A DNA stretch of 52,825 nucleotides from a virus. Shown piece after piece: positions 16,054 through 25,277 of the stretch (positions are counted from its first letter, which is position 1; each line of letters starts with the position of its first letter). The stretch lies in the IMG/VR virus record IMGVR_UViG_3300005337_000007, positions 1-52,825 of that record. The stretch is one strand, 5' to 3'. A program made the translations under genes and the position numbers. A model generated the notes under the pieces. That model was not told the DNA's origin and did no database searches. It was given only the letters and a program-made list of their open reading frames with translations.

Positions 16054-18755
16054 TTGTGTATCTCCAGGTCGGGAACAACGCCAAGCAGGGTGATGGGGCG
16101 CGGGGCCTGCGCCTGCAGGCATAGCCTGAGATCGGATAGCCAAAGGCCTGGAAACTCCAATTCCTGCTCGTCGTAGGTTGTGCGAACGGAGGAAGTCGAT
16201 ACGGTCGTACCCTGCTCGATCTGAGGAAGATCATTCAGATTGTCGAAGTCGGGACCGTAGCGCAATCCTTTCGCATGCACCCATGCCATGACAAGGCCAA
16301 GATGCGACAGTCTCTTCTGCTGGTTCAGCGTGGTTTGAATCTCGGATGCCTGTATACCGAGTTTTGCAGACTTGAACTGCCCCGTATAGCCAAGGCCAAC
16401 GACCACATTAGATGCCGCTGTCGTCAGTGTGATCTGGCCTCCTGACACCGTGTATGTTTGAGTCCATGTGGTTGCGCTATCGTCCGTTCCAACGTCAGCG
16501 CCATCAGCCCACACAACAACCTCCTCGCCTTCAAGATGGGAAAGCCCGGTAATTGTCGTTGTCGCTGTCCCGCTATAGACAATGAATGAATCCGCCTGCC
16601 TGTTCAATGAGTCGCCACGGCATTCCGTTTCTTTTGCCCACTTCTCAAGATAGCGAACAGTCGAACCATTGATCGTTCGTCTGACCACGTAATACACAAC
16701 ATCTTCTGTGCTGCCGTTCTGCCCGGGCATGACGACTACATCCTCAATATAACCTTCTGTCGTGATGTCTACCCATGCCAGCACGTTTTCAGCAACATCA
16801 ATCACACCAAGCATGACAGTTCCATCAGACCGCACGGCATGCACTCGCGTATCAGGTTGGCGCTGCAGATCAAGACGTACAATTCCGGGCGATCCCATTT
16901 CGGGCGCAAACTCGGTCATATCGGTAGAGTTGTAATCGTAGGAATTCCCGTCGAATGCGAGTTGGTATAACTTCACACCCCCGCGTTGCACATAGATTCC
17001 GCGCTGATCCAGCTTCACTGCCTGTACTGCGGCGGAACCCTGAGTCGACGATGGCTTCATGTTGAAATTGGTCGGCGTTAGAGGCTCATCAAGCGAAGAT
17101 GAACGCACAGAAAATTCTGTTCCCTGCGCGCCAACCACCATGCGCTGCATCGAAATCAGCCAGTTGATCGTATCTACCGGGCCAGATCCAATAGAGCGCC
17201 CAATCGGCCCGGAAGCTCCTTCTGTGGCTGGGTCGAATGAATCAAAAGCATCTGAGATAGACCCCCATATCTTGCTTTTCCCGGCCCACCACAGACGCCC
17301 CTCATGAAAAGCTACGCAGGTAGGCCAGCCGCGATAATCAGACCATTCGCCCTCGGACCAGTTATCGGTTGCCGTAGTGCCCCCAAGGTCGGCAATTACT
17401 TCGGCAGATACACTAGTCGCACTGGTGTATGCGGTAATCCTTGCGGTGCCTGCGATACTGCCAATCGCGGTCTGCATCGTTGCGTCGATGGTGCCGGAGG
17501 TAAAGTCCCCTGTTTTAACGCCGATTCTGTACCAGGCTATCTGATTATCCAGAGCGTCTGTATAGGTTTCTGCCGTAGTTGCCGTCCATGTCTTTCCACT
17601 GACATCCGTCCAAGGGCCGGAATCTGAGTCGAGAGAGCGCTGCAGAGTGACCGTCGCAACCCACGTGCCATCGAGCAGAATGGTGAATATGCGATCCGTT
17701 CCAACGCCCGTAATCCTGATTGGATTTGAGAACGTGTTTTCCGCTGTGATGCTTGCGGAGACAGCCTGTCCTGTGGATACGATCTGGAAAAGAGCGCCAA
17801 CCTGCGTTGATCGAAACAGGCTTGCAGATGCGGTCAGCGTAATATTTCCGCTGATTGCGCTTGCTGTCAGCGTGATGGGTCCAATATTCCGGATTTGATA
17901 TGGGCCATCATCCGCTTGATATAGAACAACAGACCACGATGTTGTGGAACGACGCTCAATACGACGCTGCTGCAAGCCGCTGCATGCGACAAACAACACA
18001 TCGCCAGACTGGTCGTAGCGGACATTATCCAGATCCGCCGAATCCCACGGTGTCGTAATTTGCATTACGCCGGATGACTCCACATTACATGAGTCGACAA
18101 GGACGATTCTCTTCAGCCTGCTTAGAAAGCGAATGTTGAAATTCCCTGTTGGCGTAAATGCCAGAGAATGTGTGCCTGTGTAGAGCGTGGTTTCCGCAAT
18201 ATAGTTATCATCACCGGCAGAGGAGCCAACGCGCAAAGTGACCGGACCGCGCTGCACAACAATGCGCAACGCATGTTCCTTGTTCTGGTCGCCTACTGAA
18301 ACGGTTACGGACTGATCCCGAATTGCAGCAGCAGAACCATTCCCGGTAAGCCCCATGTATCCGCCGGTTTCCCATGCGGACGTACCGCCAGACTCGTCGT
18401 TATCGGTCCAGCCTGTCAGGTTGCTGTTGAAATTCCCATTGGATACGGCGCTGGAAACTGAAACCCTGGTAATTGGCTCTTCATCGACCAGCACGCGCAT
18501 TACGTTACTGGTCAACTCAATCAATGCCGTGTCGGTGGTGGAGAAGACGAATCTCAGGTAGCGAGCCGCCGCATTGCCAAGGGTCGATGTTATGTACTGA
18601 AATCCGGGGCGCAATGACATCGGGCCGAGTGCGCGAGGAATGAAGTTAGTGCAAGTCTCCGCAGATAACGCTATGCGTTTCTGGTCTACGCGACCCATCG
18701 CAAGCGGTGAAACCCGCCCACGGTTGAATGCGAACAAGGCGGGAATCTGCCTCAT
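16050..18755 (-). CDS. Tail tubular protein B-like / tail stabilisation protein
   Basis: 901 residues, almost all beta. The N-terminus FNRGRVSPLAMGRVDQKRI with TCTNFIPRALGPMSLRPGF is characteristic of podovirus tail nozzle/stabilisation proteins. The middle shows CVAFHEGRLWWAGKSKIWGS, also typical. It forms the distal tail tube below the adaptor ring. Residues about 100-240 and 320-420 look like inserted beta-sandwich domains. Two genes downstream of the adaptor-type protein in the normal order. Confidence 0.85.
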   Translation of the reverse strand: MRQIPALFAFNRGRVSPLAMGRVDQKRIALSAETCTNFIPRALGPMSLRPGFQYITSTLGNAAARYLRFVFSTTDTALIELTSNVMRVLVDEEPITRVSVSSAVSNGNFNSNLTGWTDNDESGGTSAWETGGYMGLTGNGSAAAIRDQSVTVSVGDQNKEHALRIVVQRGPVTLRVGSSAGDDNYIAETTLYTGTHSLAFTPTGNFNIRFLSRLKRIVLVDSCNVESSGVMQITTPWDSADLDNVRYDQSGDVLFVACSGLQQRRIERRSTTSWSVVLYQADDGPYQIRNIGPITLTASAISGNITLTASASLFRSTQVGALFQIVSTGQAVSASITAENTFSNPIRITGVGTDRIFTILLDGTWVATVTLQRSLDSDSGPWTDVSGKTWTATTAETYTDALDNQIAWYRIGVKTGDFTSGTIDATMQTAIGSIAGTARITAYTSATSVSAEVIADLGGTTATDNWSEGEWSDYRGWPTCVAFHEGRLWWAGKSKIWGSISDAFDSFDPATEGASGPIGRSIGSGPVDTINWLISMQRMVVGAQGTEFSVRSSSLDEPLTPTNFNMKPSSTQGSAAVQAVKLDQRGIYVQRGGVKLYQLAFDGNSYDYNSTDMTEFAPEMGSPGIVRLDLQRQPDTRVHAVRSDGTVMLGVIDVAENVLAWVDITTEGYIEDVVVMPGQNGSTEDVVYYVVRRTINGSTVRYLEKWAKETECRGDSLNRQADSFIVYSGTATTTITGLSHLEGEEVVVWADGADVGTDDSATTWTQTYTVSGGQITLTTAASNVVVGLGYTGQFKSAKLGIQASEIQTTLNQQKRLSHLGLVMAWVHAKGLRYGPDFDNLNDLPQIEQGTTVSTSSVRTTYDEQELEFPGLWLSDLRLCLQAQAPRPITLLGVVPDLEIHN

Positions 18756-18758
18756 GCG

Positions 18759-19406
18759 TCAACCTATCAAGTCACCGGTATTGTTGCCGCCGTCGCGCCG
18801 GTTATGCCATCTCTGACGTGAACGAGACCATGTTCCTTGTGCGGGGAACGACGTTGGTGATGCCATCGCACATTTGTTCTTGGCTTTCTCAAGTGTGGCT
18901 TTGCGGATCGCAAGCACCTCTTTCAGTCTTGTTTCATCGTTGGTAATCTTGAGGACGATCTTTGAGGCAAAATGTGCTGCCACGAATTCTGTGAACGAAC
19001 GCGGCCACCCGGCGAGATTCTGGCCGTAGTTGGAATCACTAGATACATACCTGACATAGAGAGTGTCGATCTCTGCGTACCAATACCCGGCCTCATCAAA
19101 ATATCGCGTAAGGGGGACTCGGAAGAACTCATCCGAGCACATCGCCGATGTGAGAATCCAGTCTGTCGGTTTGCTGAATGCACGGTTATAACCGTAGGAT
19201 GGTTCTATGCCAGTGTCGTAATCCAGTTGTATGGCGCGCATGGCGAATTCCCATTGCGCCTCTTCAAGACACAGCAACACGCCGTCATTGTTCCAGACTT
19301 GATCGAGCAAATATCGAGGCTCTCTGACTTCCGTCAGAGACGCAAGCGCACGCTCTCCGCAAAGCAGAAGCGCGTCGTTGTAGATAGAGAGCCTCGTCGC
19401 TGCCAC
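18759..19406 (-). CDS. Tail tubular protein A-like adaptor
   Basis: 215 residues from GTG 19406, directly after the preceding stop. The opening RLSIYNDALLLCGERALASLTE and the later QVWNNDGVLLCLEEAQWEFAMR match the gp11-type adaptor family that forms the ring between portal and tail nozzle. The basic C-terminus (SRSRQRWHNRRDGG) is unusual and may contact DNA or the portal. Confidence 0.85.
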   Translation of the reverse strand: MAATRLSIYNDALLLCGERALASLTEVREPRYLLDQVWNNDGVLLCLEEAQWEFAMRAIQLDYDTGIEPSYGYNRAFSKPTDWILTSAMCSDEFFRVPLTRYFDEAGYWYAEIDTLYVRYVSSDSNYGQNLAGWPRSFTEFVAAHFASKIVLKITNDETRLKEVLAIRKATLEKAKNKCAMASPTSFPAQGTWSRSRQRWHNRRDGGNNTGDLIG

Positions 19407-19853
19407 TTACATCACCTTTTCGTGTTCACGCAACCAGGTCGAAGCCTCTTCTCTGGTGGCGCAGCCTGACTTGACGATTTCGTTGTCGGTCAGGCGTTTG
19501 ACGCACCATTTATGTTGGGGGCCGCGCCAGAATGACTCATGCCGCACCGATTGCGTAAGAGATACGTCTGCAGTAGACAGTTTGTAATGGTTAAGCAGAT
19601 GCACGCGCGCCCATGTTCTGTCGCAGCCAAGCACAAGAACTTCCGCCAGCCATGTGCCATCATCAGCGCGTATTTCAACGCGGTCGTATGGCTTCATCTG
19701 CGCTGCCATCAGCGACCAGAAGCTTGGCTCCGTGATGTCCTCGATAACCGTTCCTTCCGGAGCATTGGCAACCCAATCCTGCCGGTCATACTCCGCCAGG
19801 CGCATGCGGCCCGGATCGATCTGAATGGACCGTTTCTTTTCCTGTTCTGACAT
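19407..19853 (-). CDS. Hypothetical virion-region protein
   Basis: 148 residues. Central beta segment (KPYDRVEIRADDGTWLAEVLV), Trp-rich C-terminal part (FWRGPQHKWCVKRLTD) and a final helix (TREEASTWLREHEK). Lies between the decoration-like gene and the adaptor, so a head-completion role is possible. No family was recognised. Confidence 0.65.
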   Translation of the reverse strand: MSEQEKKRSIQIDPGRMRLAEYDRQDWVANAPEGTVIEDITEPSFWSLMAAQMKPYDRVEIRADDGTWLAEVLVLGCDRTWARVHLLNHYKLSTADVSLTQSVRHESFWRGPQHKWCVKRLTDNEIVKSGCATREEASTWLREHEKVM

Positions 19854-19880
19854 GCTGCCCTCCTCTCAAAATGTGAAAAT

Positions 19881-19900
19881 GGCGGGGCCGGAACCCCGCC
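19881..19900 (-). terminator. GC-rich hairpin after the capsid genes, probable partial terminator
   Basis: Arms GGCGGGG and CCCCGCC enclose a 6-base loop. On the minus strand the hairpin is followed by ATTTTCACATTTT. Its place after the capsid and decoration-like genes suggests that it lowers transcription into the tail genes. The T tract is interrupted, so readthrough is expected. Confidence 0.55.
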
Positions 19901-19919
19901 TTGATTGCATCTGCACCAA

Positions 19920-20279
19920 TCAGCTAAAGGTCGATGTGATCAGGCTGCCGGTAGACAGGCTGACACCTGACGTACTGGCACCGACCACCGCGCCTTGGAA
20001 CGTGATGACGCTCGAACCCGCCGAACTGAATTGCACGCCCATCACCATGTCGCCCGGACGCATGCCGAGATACCAGCCATCAGAGAAGAAATTGGATACC
20101 ACCAGATCGGTGGTCTGGTTGGTCGATGCGTAGTACCAAAGCGCGCCACCCTGATTGCCCGGAGATGCTGGAGCAGTCGATAGCCCGGTCGTGTTCGGAA
20201 CGCCAGCAATGCCGCCCGGGATAACCAGGCGCGGCGGGTTGGCAGAAGTTGAGCCTGCAGTAGATCCGCTGTAAGCCAT
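19920..20279 (-). CDS. Ser/Thr-rich head decoration-like protein
   Basis: 119 residues, very rich in Ser, Thr and Gly (AYSGSTAGSTSANPP at the start, VGASTSGVSLSTGSLITSTF at the end), with beta character and no signal peptide. It follows the major capsid gene by 12 bases, a common place for a decoration or cement protein. The Ser/Thr-rich ends could be glycosylation sites, which is inference. Confidence 0.6.
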   Translation of the reverse strand: MAYSGSTAGSTSANPPRLVIPGGIAGVPNTTGLSTAPASPGNQGGALWYYASTNQTTDLVVSNFFSDGWYLGMRPGDMVMGVQFSSAGSSVITFQGAVVGASTSGVSLSTGSLITSTFS

Positions 20280-20291
20280 GATTACCCCCTA

Positions 20292-21137
20292 TTAAGCGAG
20301 TGCGGAGCCATCGTGAGTAACCACGACGACGCCAGTATTTTGAAGAAGCTTCGCGCCCATGAAGGCGGAAGCGCGTGCCCAGGAATAATCCTGCTCCTGG
20401 TCGTAGCCGACCGGGCTTTGCAGTCCGGCAGTGTCCATTGCATGGCCGATTGAGGACTTATGGAACAGGAACGATTTTTCGCTCGATGTGCCTTTGCCGG
20501 GAAGATTCGGGTGTTCCATGATCAGACAGTTCCTCCAGCGGTAAGCCATCGGCTTATCCTTCCAGCTTGCGTCTCCGCTTGCATATGGGCGAACATCAAC
20601 GTAGTCTGCATTGGCGAATTCCGGCGCTTGCTCCAGATAGGCGATGAAAGACGGCTGGCACAAGAGAGTTACGTTCGAGTCCCACGGAACAGAGGCGTTA
20701 GACAGCTTCACGCGCCCGTTCTGGAATAGATTCACGTTGGGGATGGTCGAAGACGATCCGATTGTGACAGTGCCGGTGTTCAGCTCATTGATGATCAGTT
20801 CATCGATCTTGCGATTCAGAACAGCCATCGTTGTCATTTGCATGATCGAACGCTGGTTGCCCTGCGATGCGAACACATTGAAGCCGGTTTTGCGAACCAG
20901 ATCGTGCCATTCCTGCAGCGTGCAGGTGTTTTGGGTATTGCTATCTGAGCGAGCCGGAATGCGGCCATTCGTGCCGCGACTGACTGCCGATGCACTACCG
21001 GAACCAGCAACCAGAAATACGGCTTGCTGGCCTTTGACGACGGCTTCGGTGGTAACGGTTTCTCGAAGCAGGGATTGATGCTGCTCGAATGCCTGGATGA
21101 ACTCCTGGCGGTATTGAATCTGGAATGCAGTATCCAT
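20292..21137 (-). CDS. Major capsid protein
   Basis: 281 residues. The opening DTAFQIQYRQEFIQAFEQHQ, then VTTEAVVKGQQAVFLVAGSG, then RGTNGRIPARSD match the major capsid family of podoviruses such as epsilon15. Next come LNRKIDELIINELNTGTV and a C-terminal beta region. An HK97-type fold is expected from the family. It is preceded by a 190-base untranslated region and RBS AGGAG. Confidence 0.85.
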   Translation of the reverse strand: MDTAFQIQYRQEFIQAFEQHQSLLRETVTTEAVVKGQQAVFLVAGSGSASAVSRGTNGRIPARSDSNTQNTCTLQEWHDLVRKTGFNVFASQGNQRSIMQMTTMAVLNRKIDELIINELNTGTVTIGSSSTIPNVNLFQNGRVKLSNASVPWDSNVTLLCQPSFIAYLEQAPEFANADYVDVRPYASGDASWKDKPMAYRWRNCLIMEHPNLPGKGTSSEKSFLFHKSSIGHAMDTAGLQSPVGYDQEQDYSWARASAFMGAKLLQNTGVVVVTHDGSALA

Positions 21138-21327
21138 GAAAGTCTCCTAAACGATGTGGGATTACCATCGCTACGGGATAGCCGTCATGCTGATGTCCAG
21201 GATGGCCCTTACGGGGGCTGGCGTCAGCCCTGTTCGGGGCCGAGCTGCTGGTGAAGTCAAGCAGCAGATTGATACCTGCTACTTGATCTCATGTTATGGA
21301 ATGGGAATTGAAAAATCTTGCCATTCT
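21138..21327 (-). promoter_or_regulatory. Structured leader upstream of the capsid gene
   Basis: No gene in these 190 bases. They hold a perfect hairpin (GGGCTG 21215-21220, loop GCGT, CAGCCC 21225-21230) enclosed by a possible outer stem (GGCCC 21204-21208 with GGGCC 21237-21241), and the 17-base motif described separately. There is no T tract, so an RNA stabilising or translation-control structure is more likely than a terminator. It is one of only two long gaps in the late operon. Confidence 0.5.
21310..21326 (-). repeat. 17-bp motif upstream of the capsid gene (copy 2)
   Basis: On the minus strand it reads GAATGGCAAGATTTTTC, identical to 29370-29386 upstream of terS. It lies just after the scaffold stop codon. 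A late promoter element or antitermination site is possible. Confidence 0.75.
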
Positions 21328-22323
21328 CTATGCGGCACGCTTCGCAAGCTTCTCTCTTGCGACAAGAAGCTCTCGATACTTCGCCTGCATTTTTTCATCC
21401 TTGTTGTAAGCGGTGCGATTTTCGCGCATGGACTTCTCGATTTTCTCGATCTCTTCCTCTACGGATTTGGCGGGATCTCCGCTGCCGGACGGAACAAGCG
21501 TTCCTGCCGGGTTGGCTTCCAGCGCCAGCGCCGCAAAGCCGCGCAATATTTCCGGATGATTGAAGATAGCTGTTCCATCTGCAAGACGACCGCCCTTCAA
21601 TTGATCGCGCACGCTATCCGGGAATTTCGACAGCAATCCTTCGATCATGTTGATATTGCGGCGGTAGTCGCGCCCCCATTCGTTGTTTAAAGCGTCAACT
21701 GTCTCGGTGCGTTGTTGATCGTCGCGCTGTAGTCGCTGTTCTGTCTGCCGCTCCTGCTCCTTGTAATACCATTCAATGGCATTCTTTGCCTGCTCAGGCG
21801 TGTAGTTCTGATCGTGCGCAGCCTTCAGAAAGCCATCAATGACAGGCTTGTCCTCTTCGCCAATTACGAGACCGCTTTCGAATTTCAGATCATATTTATC
21901 GGCTGCTTCCGGGATGCCGTTGTCCTTGCGCCATTGGGCCAACTCCTCCGGCTTTGCGTTCTTCGGCAATGCTGATTTCAGTTCGCCGGAGCGAATACGG
22001 TTTTGTGCGGCAATCAATGCTTCGGCCATTGCCTCAGGAGAGGTATAGCGCGATAACTGTTTCGCTATCTTTTCATCGCCGCGCGCCAGTTTTGTTTGCC
22101 AGTCATCAGGCCATGTCGGCACACCAGATTCAGCGCCCTTCCCTCCACCCTCAGCGCCGCTCTTGCCACCATCCTTGCCGCCGTCAGCGCTTCCTGTGGG
22201 CGCGCTGGTTGTGGATGCGGCATCCAATGCTGTTCCTGCCGCGCCTCCATCGGGTGCCGAACCGCCAGAACCAGAACCATCCTCTTCACCGCGTAATACG
22301 TAACGCATCCATTGCTTAGACAT
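21328..22323 (-). CDS. Scaffolding protein
   Basis: 331 residues, acidic and helical. The N-terminus is low-complexity Gly/Ser/Ala/Asp (about 12-65), then WPDDWQTKLARGDEKIAKQL, the pattern SPEAMAEALIAAQNRI, and a charged coiled-coil C-terminus. Composition and position between portal and capsid fit the scaffold that guides procapsid assembly. Confidence 0.8.
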   Translation of the reverse strand: MSKQWMRYVLRGEEDGSGSGGSAPDGGAAGTALDAASTTSAPTGSADGGKDGGKSGAEGGGKGAESGVPTWPDDWQTKLARGDEKIAKQLSRYTSPEAMAEALIAAQNRIRSGELKSALPKNAKPEELAQWRKDNGIPEAADKYDLKFESGLVIGEEDKPVIDGFLKAAHDQNYTPEQAKNAIEWYYKEQERQTEQRLQRDDQQRTETVDALNNEWGRDYRRNINMIEGLLSKFPDSVRDQLKGGRLADGTAIFNHPEILRGFAALALEANPAGTLVPSGSGDPAKSVEEEIEKIEKSMRENRTAYNKDEKMQAKYRELLVAREKLAKRAA

Positions 22324-22600
22324 TTTCCTTCCTCCTTAATGCCGAAACGTTCAGTCTCGTAAGTTTCACCACTTGATTGCCGACGAATCGGCGCCCCTCT
22401 GAAAAATCACTATTACGTCGTCCCTCTTCGCCTCCGGGATGAAAGCTCATGTCATAGACCCCGGAGGCGACCTCGATAATCCATTTCAATGCACGTTGTT
22501 GTTGGTCTGGGGATGCTTCACCGATAAGAAGCGCCTGTATTGCGGAAGCATCTGCTGCTTCATAGGGGACTGGAACCCACGGGCCAAGCTTCTTTGTCAT
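22316..22600 (-). CDS. Bbp19-like phage protein
   Basis: 94 residues. Contains HPGGEEGRRNSDFSEGRRFV followed by GNQVVKL, the signature of the Bbp19 family first seen in Bordetella phage BPP-1. Probably a small head protein; function not established. It overlaps the portal stop (ATGA) and the scaffold start. Confidence 0.82.
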   Translation of the reverse strand: MTKKLGPWVPVPYEAADASAIQALLIGEASPDQQQRALKWIIEVASGVYDMSFHPGGEEGRRNSDFSEGRRFVGNQVVKLTRLNVSALRRKENV

Positions 22601-24270
22601 GCAACACCCGCCATTCCAGCCGGTGTTGTGCTTTGTGCTGCGGCCATGTCCTTGGACGCCCCGGCAAGATTCGCTGTCGCCTCCGATCCTTGCTGTAACG
22701 CGGCAAGAAGCTGCTGCTGCTGCTGCTGCGCTTTCGCTTGTTTCGCCATGTCTTCAACAACCTGTTCACTATTAATCCAGTTGGCGGGAACGCCCACACC
22801 AGATAAGGCATCGCGGAGCGCAGTTTTTGCGTCGACGAGGTAAACGGTAGATTGGTCAAGCGCAATGGCATTTGAAAGCAGCGCTTGGGCCTCCTGCCAC
22901 TTCTGGCCCTTTTGCTGCTCGATCGCATCATGAAGCGGCGACTCGAATCTGAATTCAACTTGCATGTTGCGCAGTGGTTTCGGCCAGCTTTGCGGATTGC
23001 CGAATGCGCCATTCCTCAACATCAGGTCAAATGTTTCACTACACAGCGCGGCGTTGTATTCCATCTCCATTGGCTCGAATATCGGAAGTGCATTGCGAAT
23101 GTATTCCTGCACGCGTTGACCGACCTCGTAAGCGGTCATCTCCGGTGCGCGCTCCGGCATCGTCAGCGCATCCAGAAAGAATGCCTTGTGAATCAGTGAG
23201 CGCGTATCTTGAGCCAGTTGCACGCCAAAATTGAAACCTCGAAAATCCTGCGTAAGAGGGCGCAATGCCTCGCCAAGACGCTCGTCGTATTCGTTGTCAA
23301 CCCACGTAATACCGCCGGCAAACACAGACACGTCTGAGCGCACAGCATCTTTTGTTGCAATGATTGGCGGGTTTGCCGCCTTCTCGCCGACCTCCAGTAG
23401 CGTGAAGGTCATTGCCTGAATCAAGCGAGCATCAGGCAGTGCTGCGACAACGGCAGGAGAGTAGGCGTATTGCGAGCCGAACATCGCCGAAGAGACGACT
23501 TGCCAGCGCGGGATGATGTAATGCTTGCCCCATATCGGCGTTGCTTCAATCAGGCACGCATTCGCTACATCCCAATAGATGGACCAGCGCGGACGGCCCC
23601 TTGCGTTATCGTCATACATGTCCGCTTCGGCGACCATGTGCAGCACCTCGATTTCCTCGAACGGCGCTTTCTTGACAATATCCCTTATCTTTTGATTCAG
23701 TTTGTCCTTGAACAGCCTATCGAGAGCCTGAGCGGTTGGTTTCCATTTACGGGCAATGAATCCGATCTGGCCTTCTTCGTTCTCCTGCCATGCCATATCA
23801 CGCAGATGCCATGCGCGGAACAGCAATCCATCCGCAGCGCGGTTCATTTCAACTGAAATGCAGGTCTGCCCAAATGCTGCGAAGTCGTGATCCGCTTCCT
23901 TGGTAGCGCGAGTGAACAATGCTGGCGGGTCGTACATCGCTCGCCGCATCGTTGATTCGAACCATTCAAGGTGCCGTTTTGTGTCGTTATCCGACTCTTC
24001 GTTGGGTGAGCTGAACTTGCGCGCAGCATGGAACCACGGCCTTGCTGTCGGGCGCAGCATGGTGCCGAATTGGTCTCCCAGATCTCGCCTGCAGACAACC
24101 GGATAAGAGGACATCAGGTTTGCTGCAAAGTCCGTACCGATAGGGCGGCGAACTGTGAAGTCCGCCCGCTCCGGGTAGAAATTTTCGGCAATCTCCTGAT
24201 GCAACGAATTCAACGGCGATTTCTTGCTGTGGAGATCGGTTGCAAGGGCGGCCAGTTCCTTGGCGTTCAT
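22597..24270 (-). CDS. Portal (head-tail connector) protein
   Basis: 557 residues, T7-type head-to-tail connector family. Features include YPERADF near residue 32, GDQFGTMLRPTARPWFHA, and the long region around MTFTLLEVGEKAANPPII. The C-terminal helix ends in a Gln-rich barrel-like segment encoded by a CAG run (AKAQQQQQQLLAALQQG). It forms the dodecameric ring through which DNA enters and leaves. Confidence 0.9.
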   Translation of the reverse strand: MNAKELAALATDLHSKKSPLNSLHQEIAENFYPERADFTVRRPIGTDFAANLMSSYPVVCRRDLGDQFGTMLRPTARPWFHAARKFSSPNEESDNDTKRHLEWFESTMRRAMYDPPALFTRATKEADHDFAAFGQTCISVEMNRAADGLLFRAWHLRDMAWQENEEGQIGFIARKWKPTAQALDRLFKDKLNQKIRDIVKKAPFEEIEVLHMVAEADMYDDNARGRPRWSIYWDVANACLIEATPIWGKHYIIPRWQVVSSAMFGSQYAYSPAVVAALPDARLIQAMTFTLLEVGEKAANPPIIATKDAVRSDVSVFAGGITWVDNEYDERLGEALRPLTQDFRGFNFGVQLAQDTRSLIHKAFFLDALTMPERAPEMTAYEVGQRVQEYIRNALPIFEPMEMEYNAALCSETFDLMLRNGAFGNPQSWPKPLRNMQVEFRFESPLHDAIEQQKGQKWQEAQALLSNAIALDQSTVYLVDAKTALRDALSGVGVPANWINSEQVVEDMAKQAKAQQQQQQLLAALQQGSEATANLAGASKDMAAAQSTTPAGMAGVA

Positions 24271-24274
24271 CTGG

Positions 24275-24523
24275 TCACCCCAGCGTTTCTGACAGGCCTT
24301 GCGATCCTGTCAGAATGGTGGATGCGCGCCCTCTTCGCGCCACTTGCGATGCAATGGACTTCTGTTTTGCCTGCTGGGCTGCTGCGTCATCCGATATGGG
24401 CATCGTCATCGGCGCTGACAGTGGCGGCGGGCCTGATGGATGAGGCGCTAATGCGCGGCTGACGACAGAAGTGGCAACGGCGCTGCCAACGGCTGTAAGG
24501 ATGGGAACAACGGCGGCTGGCAT
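24275..24523 (-). CDS. Small virion-region protein
   Basis: 82 residues. Hydrophobic start (AAVVPILTAVGSAVATSVVS), then a proline-rich segment (PHPSGPPPLSAP) and a polar tail ending RASTILTGSQGLSETLG. Small proteins with such a start and end are common next to portals in this phage group. Function is unknown. It shares one base with the preceding stop (TAATG). Confidence 0.65.
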   Translation of the reverse strand: MPAAVVPILTAVGSAVATSVVSRALAPHPSGPPPLSAPMTMPISDDAAAQQAKQKSIASQVARRGRASTILTGSQGLSETLG

Positions 24524-24966
24524 TATGAAAACTCCTTGCGATAGACACTCTCCTCCACTGGCAACCTTTGAAGCATTGCCTCAAAAGGCGTGCCCGGTTT
24601 TGCGTGCCACAACATGAACCCTGCGCCCCTTTTGATTGCATCCTCTTCTACGCAACGCATCAAGCGAAACGCCAGCGATCCACGGCGGTATTCTTTTTTG
24701 ACGAACAGAACATCGTGATTTGCATATGTCACCCCATAGTGCAGGTGAGGCATCACAAAGGCGACCGCATAACCGACCATTGCATCGCCATCGAAGGCAG
24801 CATAGGAAACAATGCAATCCGCATCCTCCATTGCCTTGTATGCGGCAATGATCGGGTTTGGCCCTGTCGGCACCAGATGGGACTCTGTTTCCATCCAGTG
24901 TTCCTCTATCAGGCTGGAAATGGCATCGAACCATTCCGTAGGCAGCGCCTTGCGAATTTCAACCAT
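24523..24966 (-). CDS. GNAT-family acetyltransferase of the packaging region
   Basis: 147 residues with the GNAT core: DAMVGYAVAFVMPHLHYG, then VLFVKKEYRRGSLAFRLMRC at the acetyl-CoA loop (R-R-G-S-L-A in place of the usual Q/RxxGxG/A), and FMLWHAKPGTPFEAMLQRL. Such enzymes between terminase and portal are frequent in podoviruses, but their target is unknown. Confidence 0.75.
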   Translation of the reverse strand: MVEIRKALPTEWFDAISSLIEEHWMETESHLVPTGPNPIIAAYKAMEDADCIVSYAAFDGDAMVGYAVAFVMPHLHYGVTYANHDVLFVKKEYRRGSLAFRLMRCVEEDAIKRGAGFMLWHAKPGTPFEAMLQRLPVEESVYRKEFS

Positions 24967-24968
24967 GA

Positions 24969-25277
24969 TCAGCCCAAGGTTTCTTGGTCAGACAGAGCGG
25001 TTTGCATTGGCTGGCCTCGGATTCTTCGGCGAACAATGGCAGCCGCCTGTTGCGTAATCGGAGCCGTCTTTGGACCGGAAACCAAAGCCTGTGGCGATGC
25101 GCCATTAGATGGCATCAGCTTGCTTCTTAAATTCAATGGGTCAAGCTGCATCTTGAGAACGTCGCCGGGACTTCTGCCGGTGGCAATTGATCCAATCGGG
25201 TCGAGAAAGTCCCGCACCTTTCCGCTCATGATGGTTCTGGCTGGATCAATAATCTTTCCCTGAATACTCGAACTCAT
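24969..25277 (-). CDS. Hypothetical protein between terminase and portal
   Basis: 102 residues, basic, with short hydrophobic runs and a C-terminal VRRRIRGQPMQTALSDQETLG. The Gln-rich, terminal LG pattern resembles the small protein at 24275-24523. Overlaps the terminase stop (ATGA). Not recognised; possibly a small virion protein. Confidence 0.6.
   Translation of the reverse strand: MSSSIQGKIIDPARTIMSGKVRDFLDPIGSIATGRSPGDVLKMQLDPLNLRSKLMPSNGASPQALVSGPKTAPITQQAAAIVRRRIRGQPMQTALSDQETLG

Noticed and set aside
19920-22323. Diversity-generating retroelement as in BPP-1
   Set aside because: No reverse transcriptase gene and no template/variable repeat pair were found anywhere, although the structural genes are BPP-1-like.
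22689-22740. CAG/CTG trinucleotide run as a functional repeat
   Set aside because: It encodes the Gln-rich C-terminal helix of the portal, which is common in this family.
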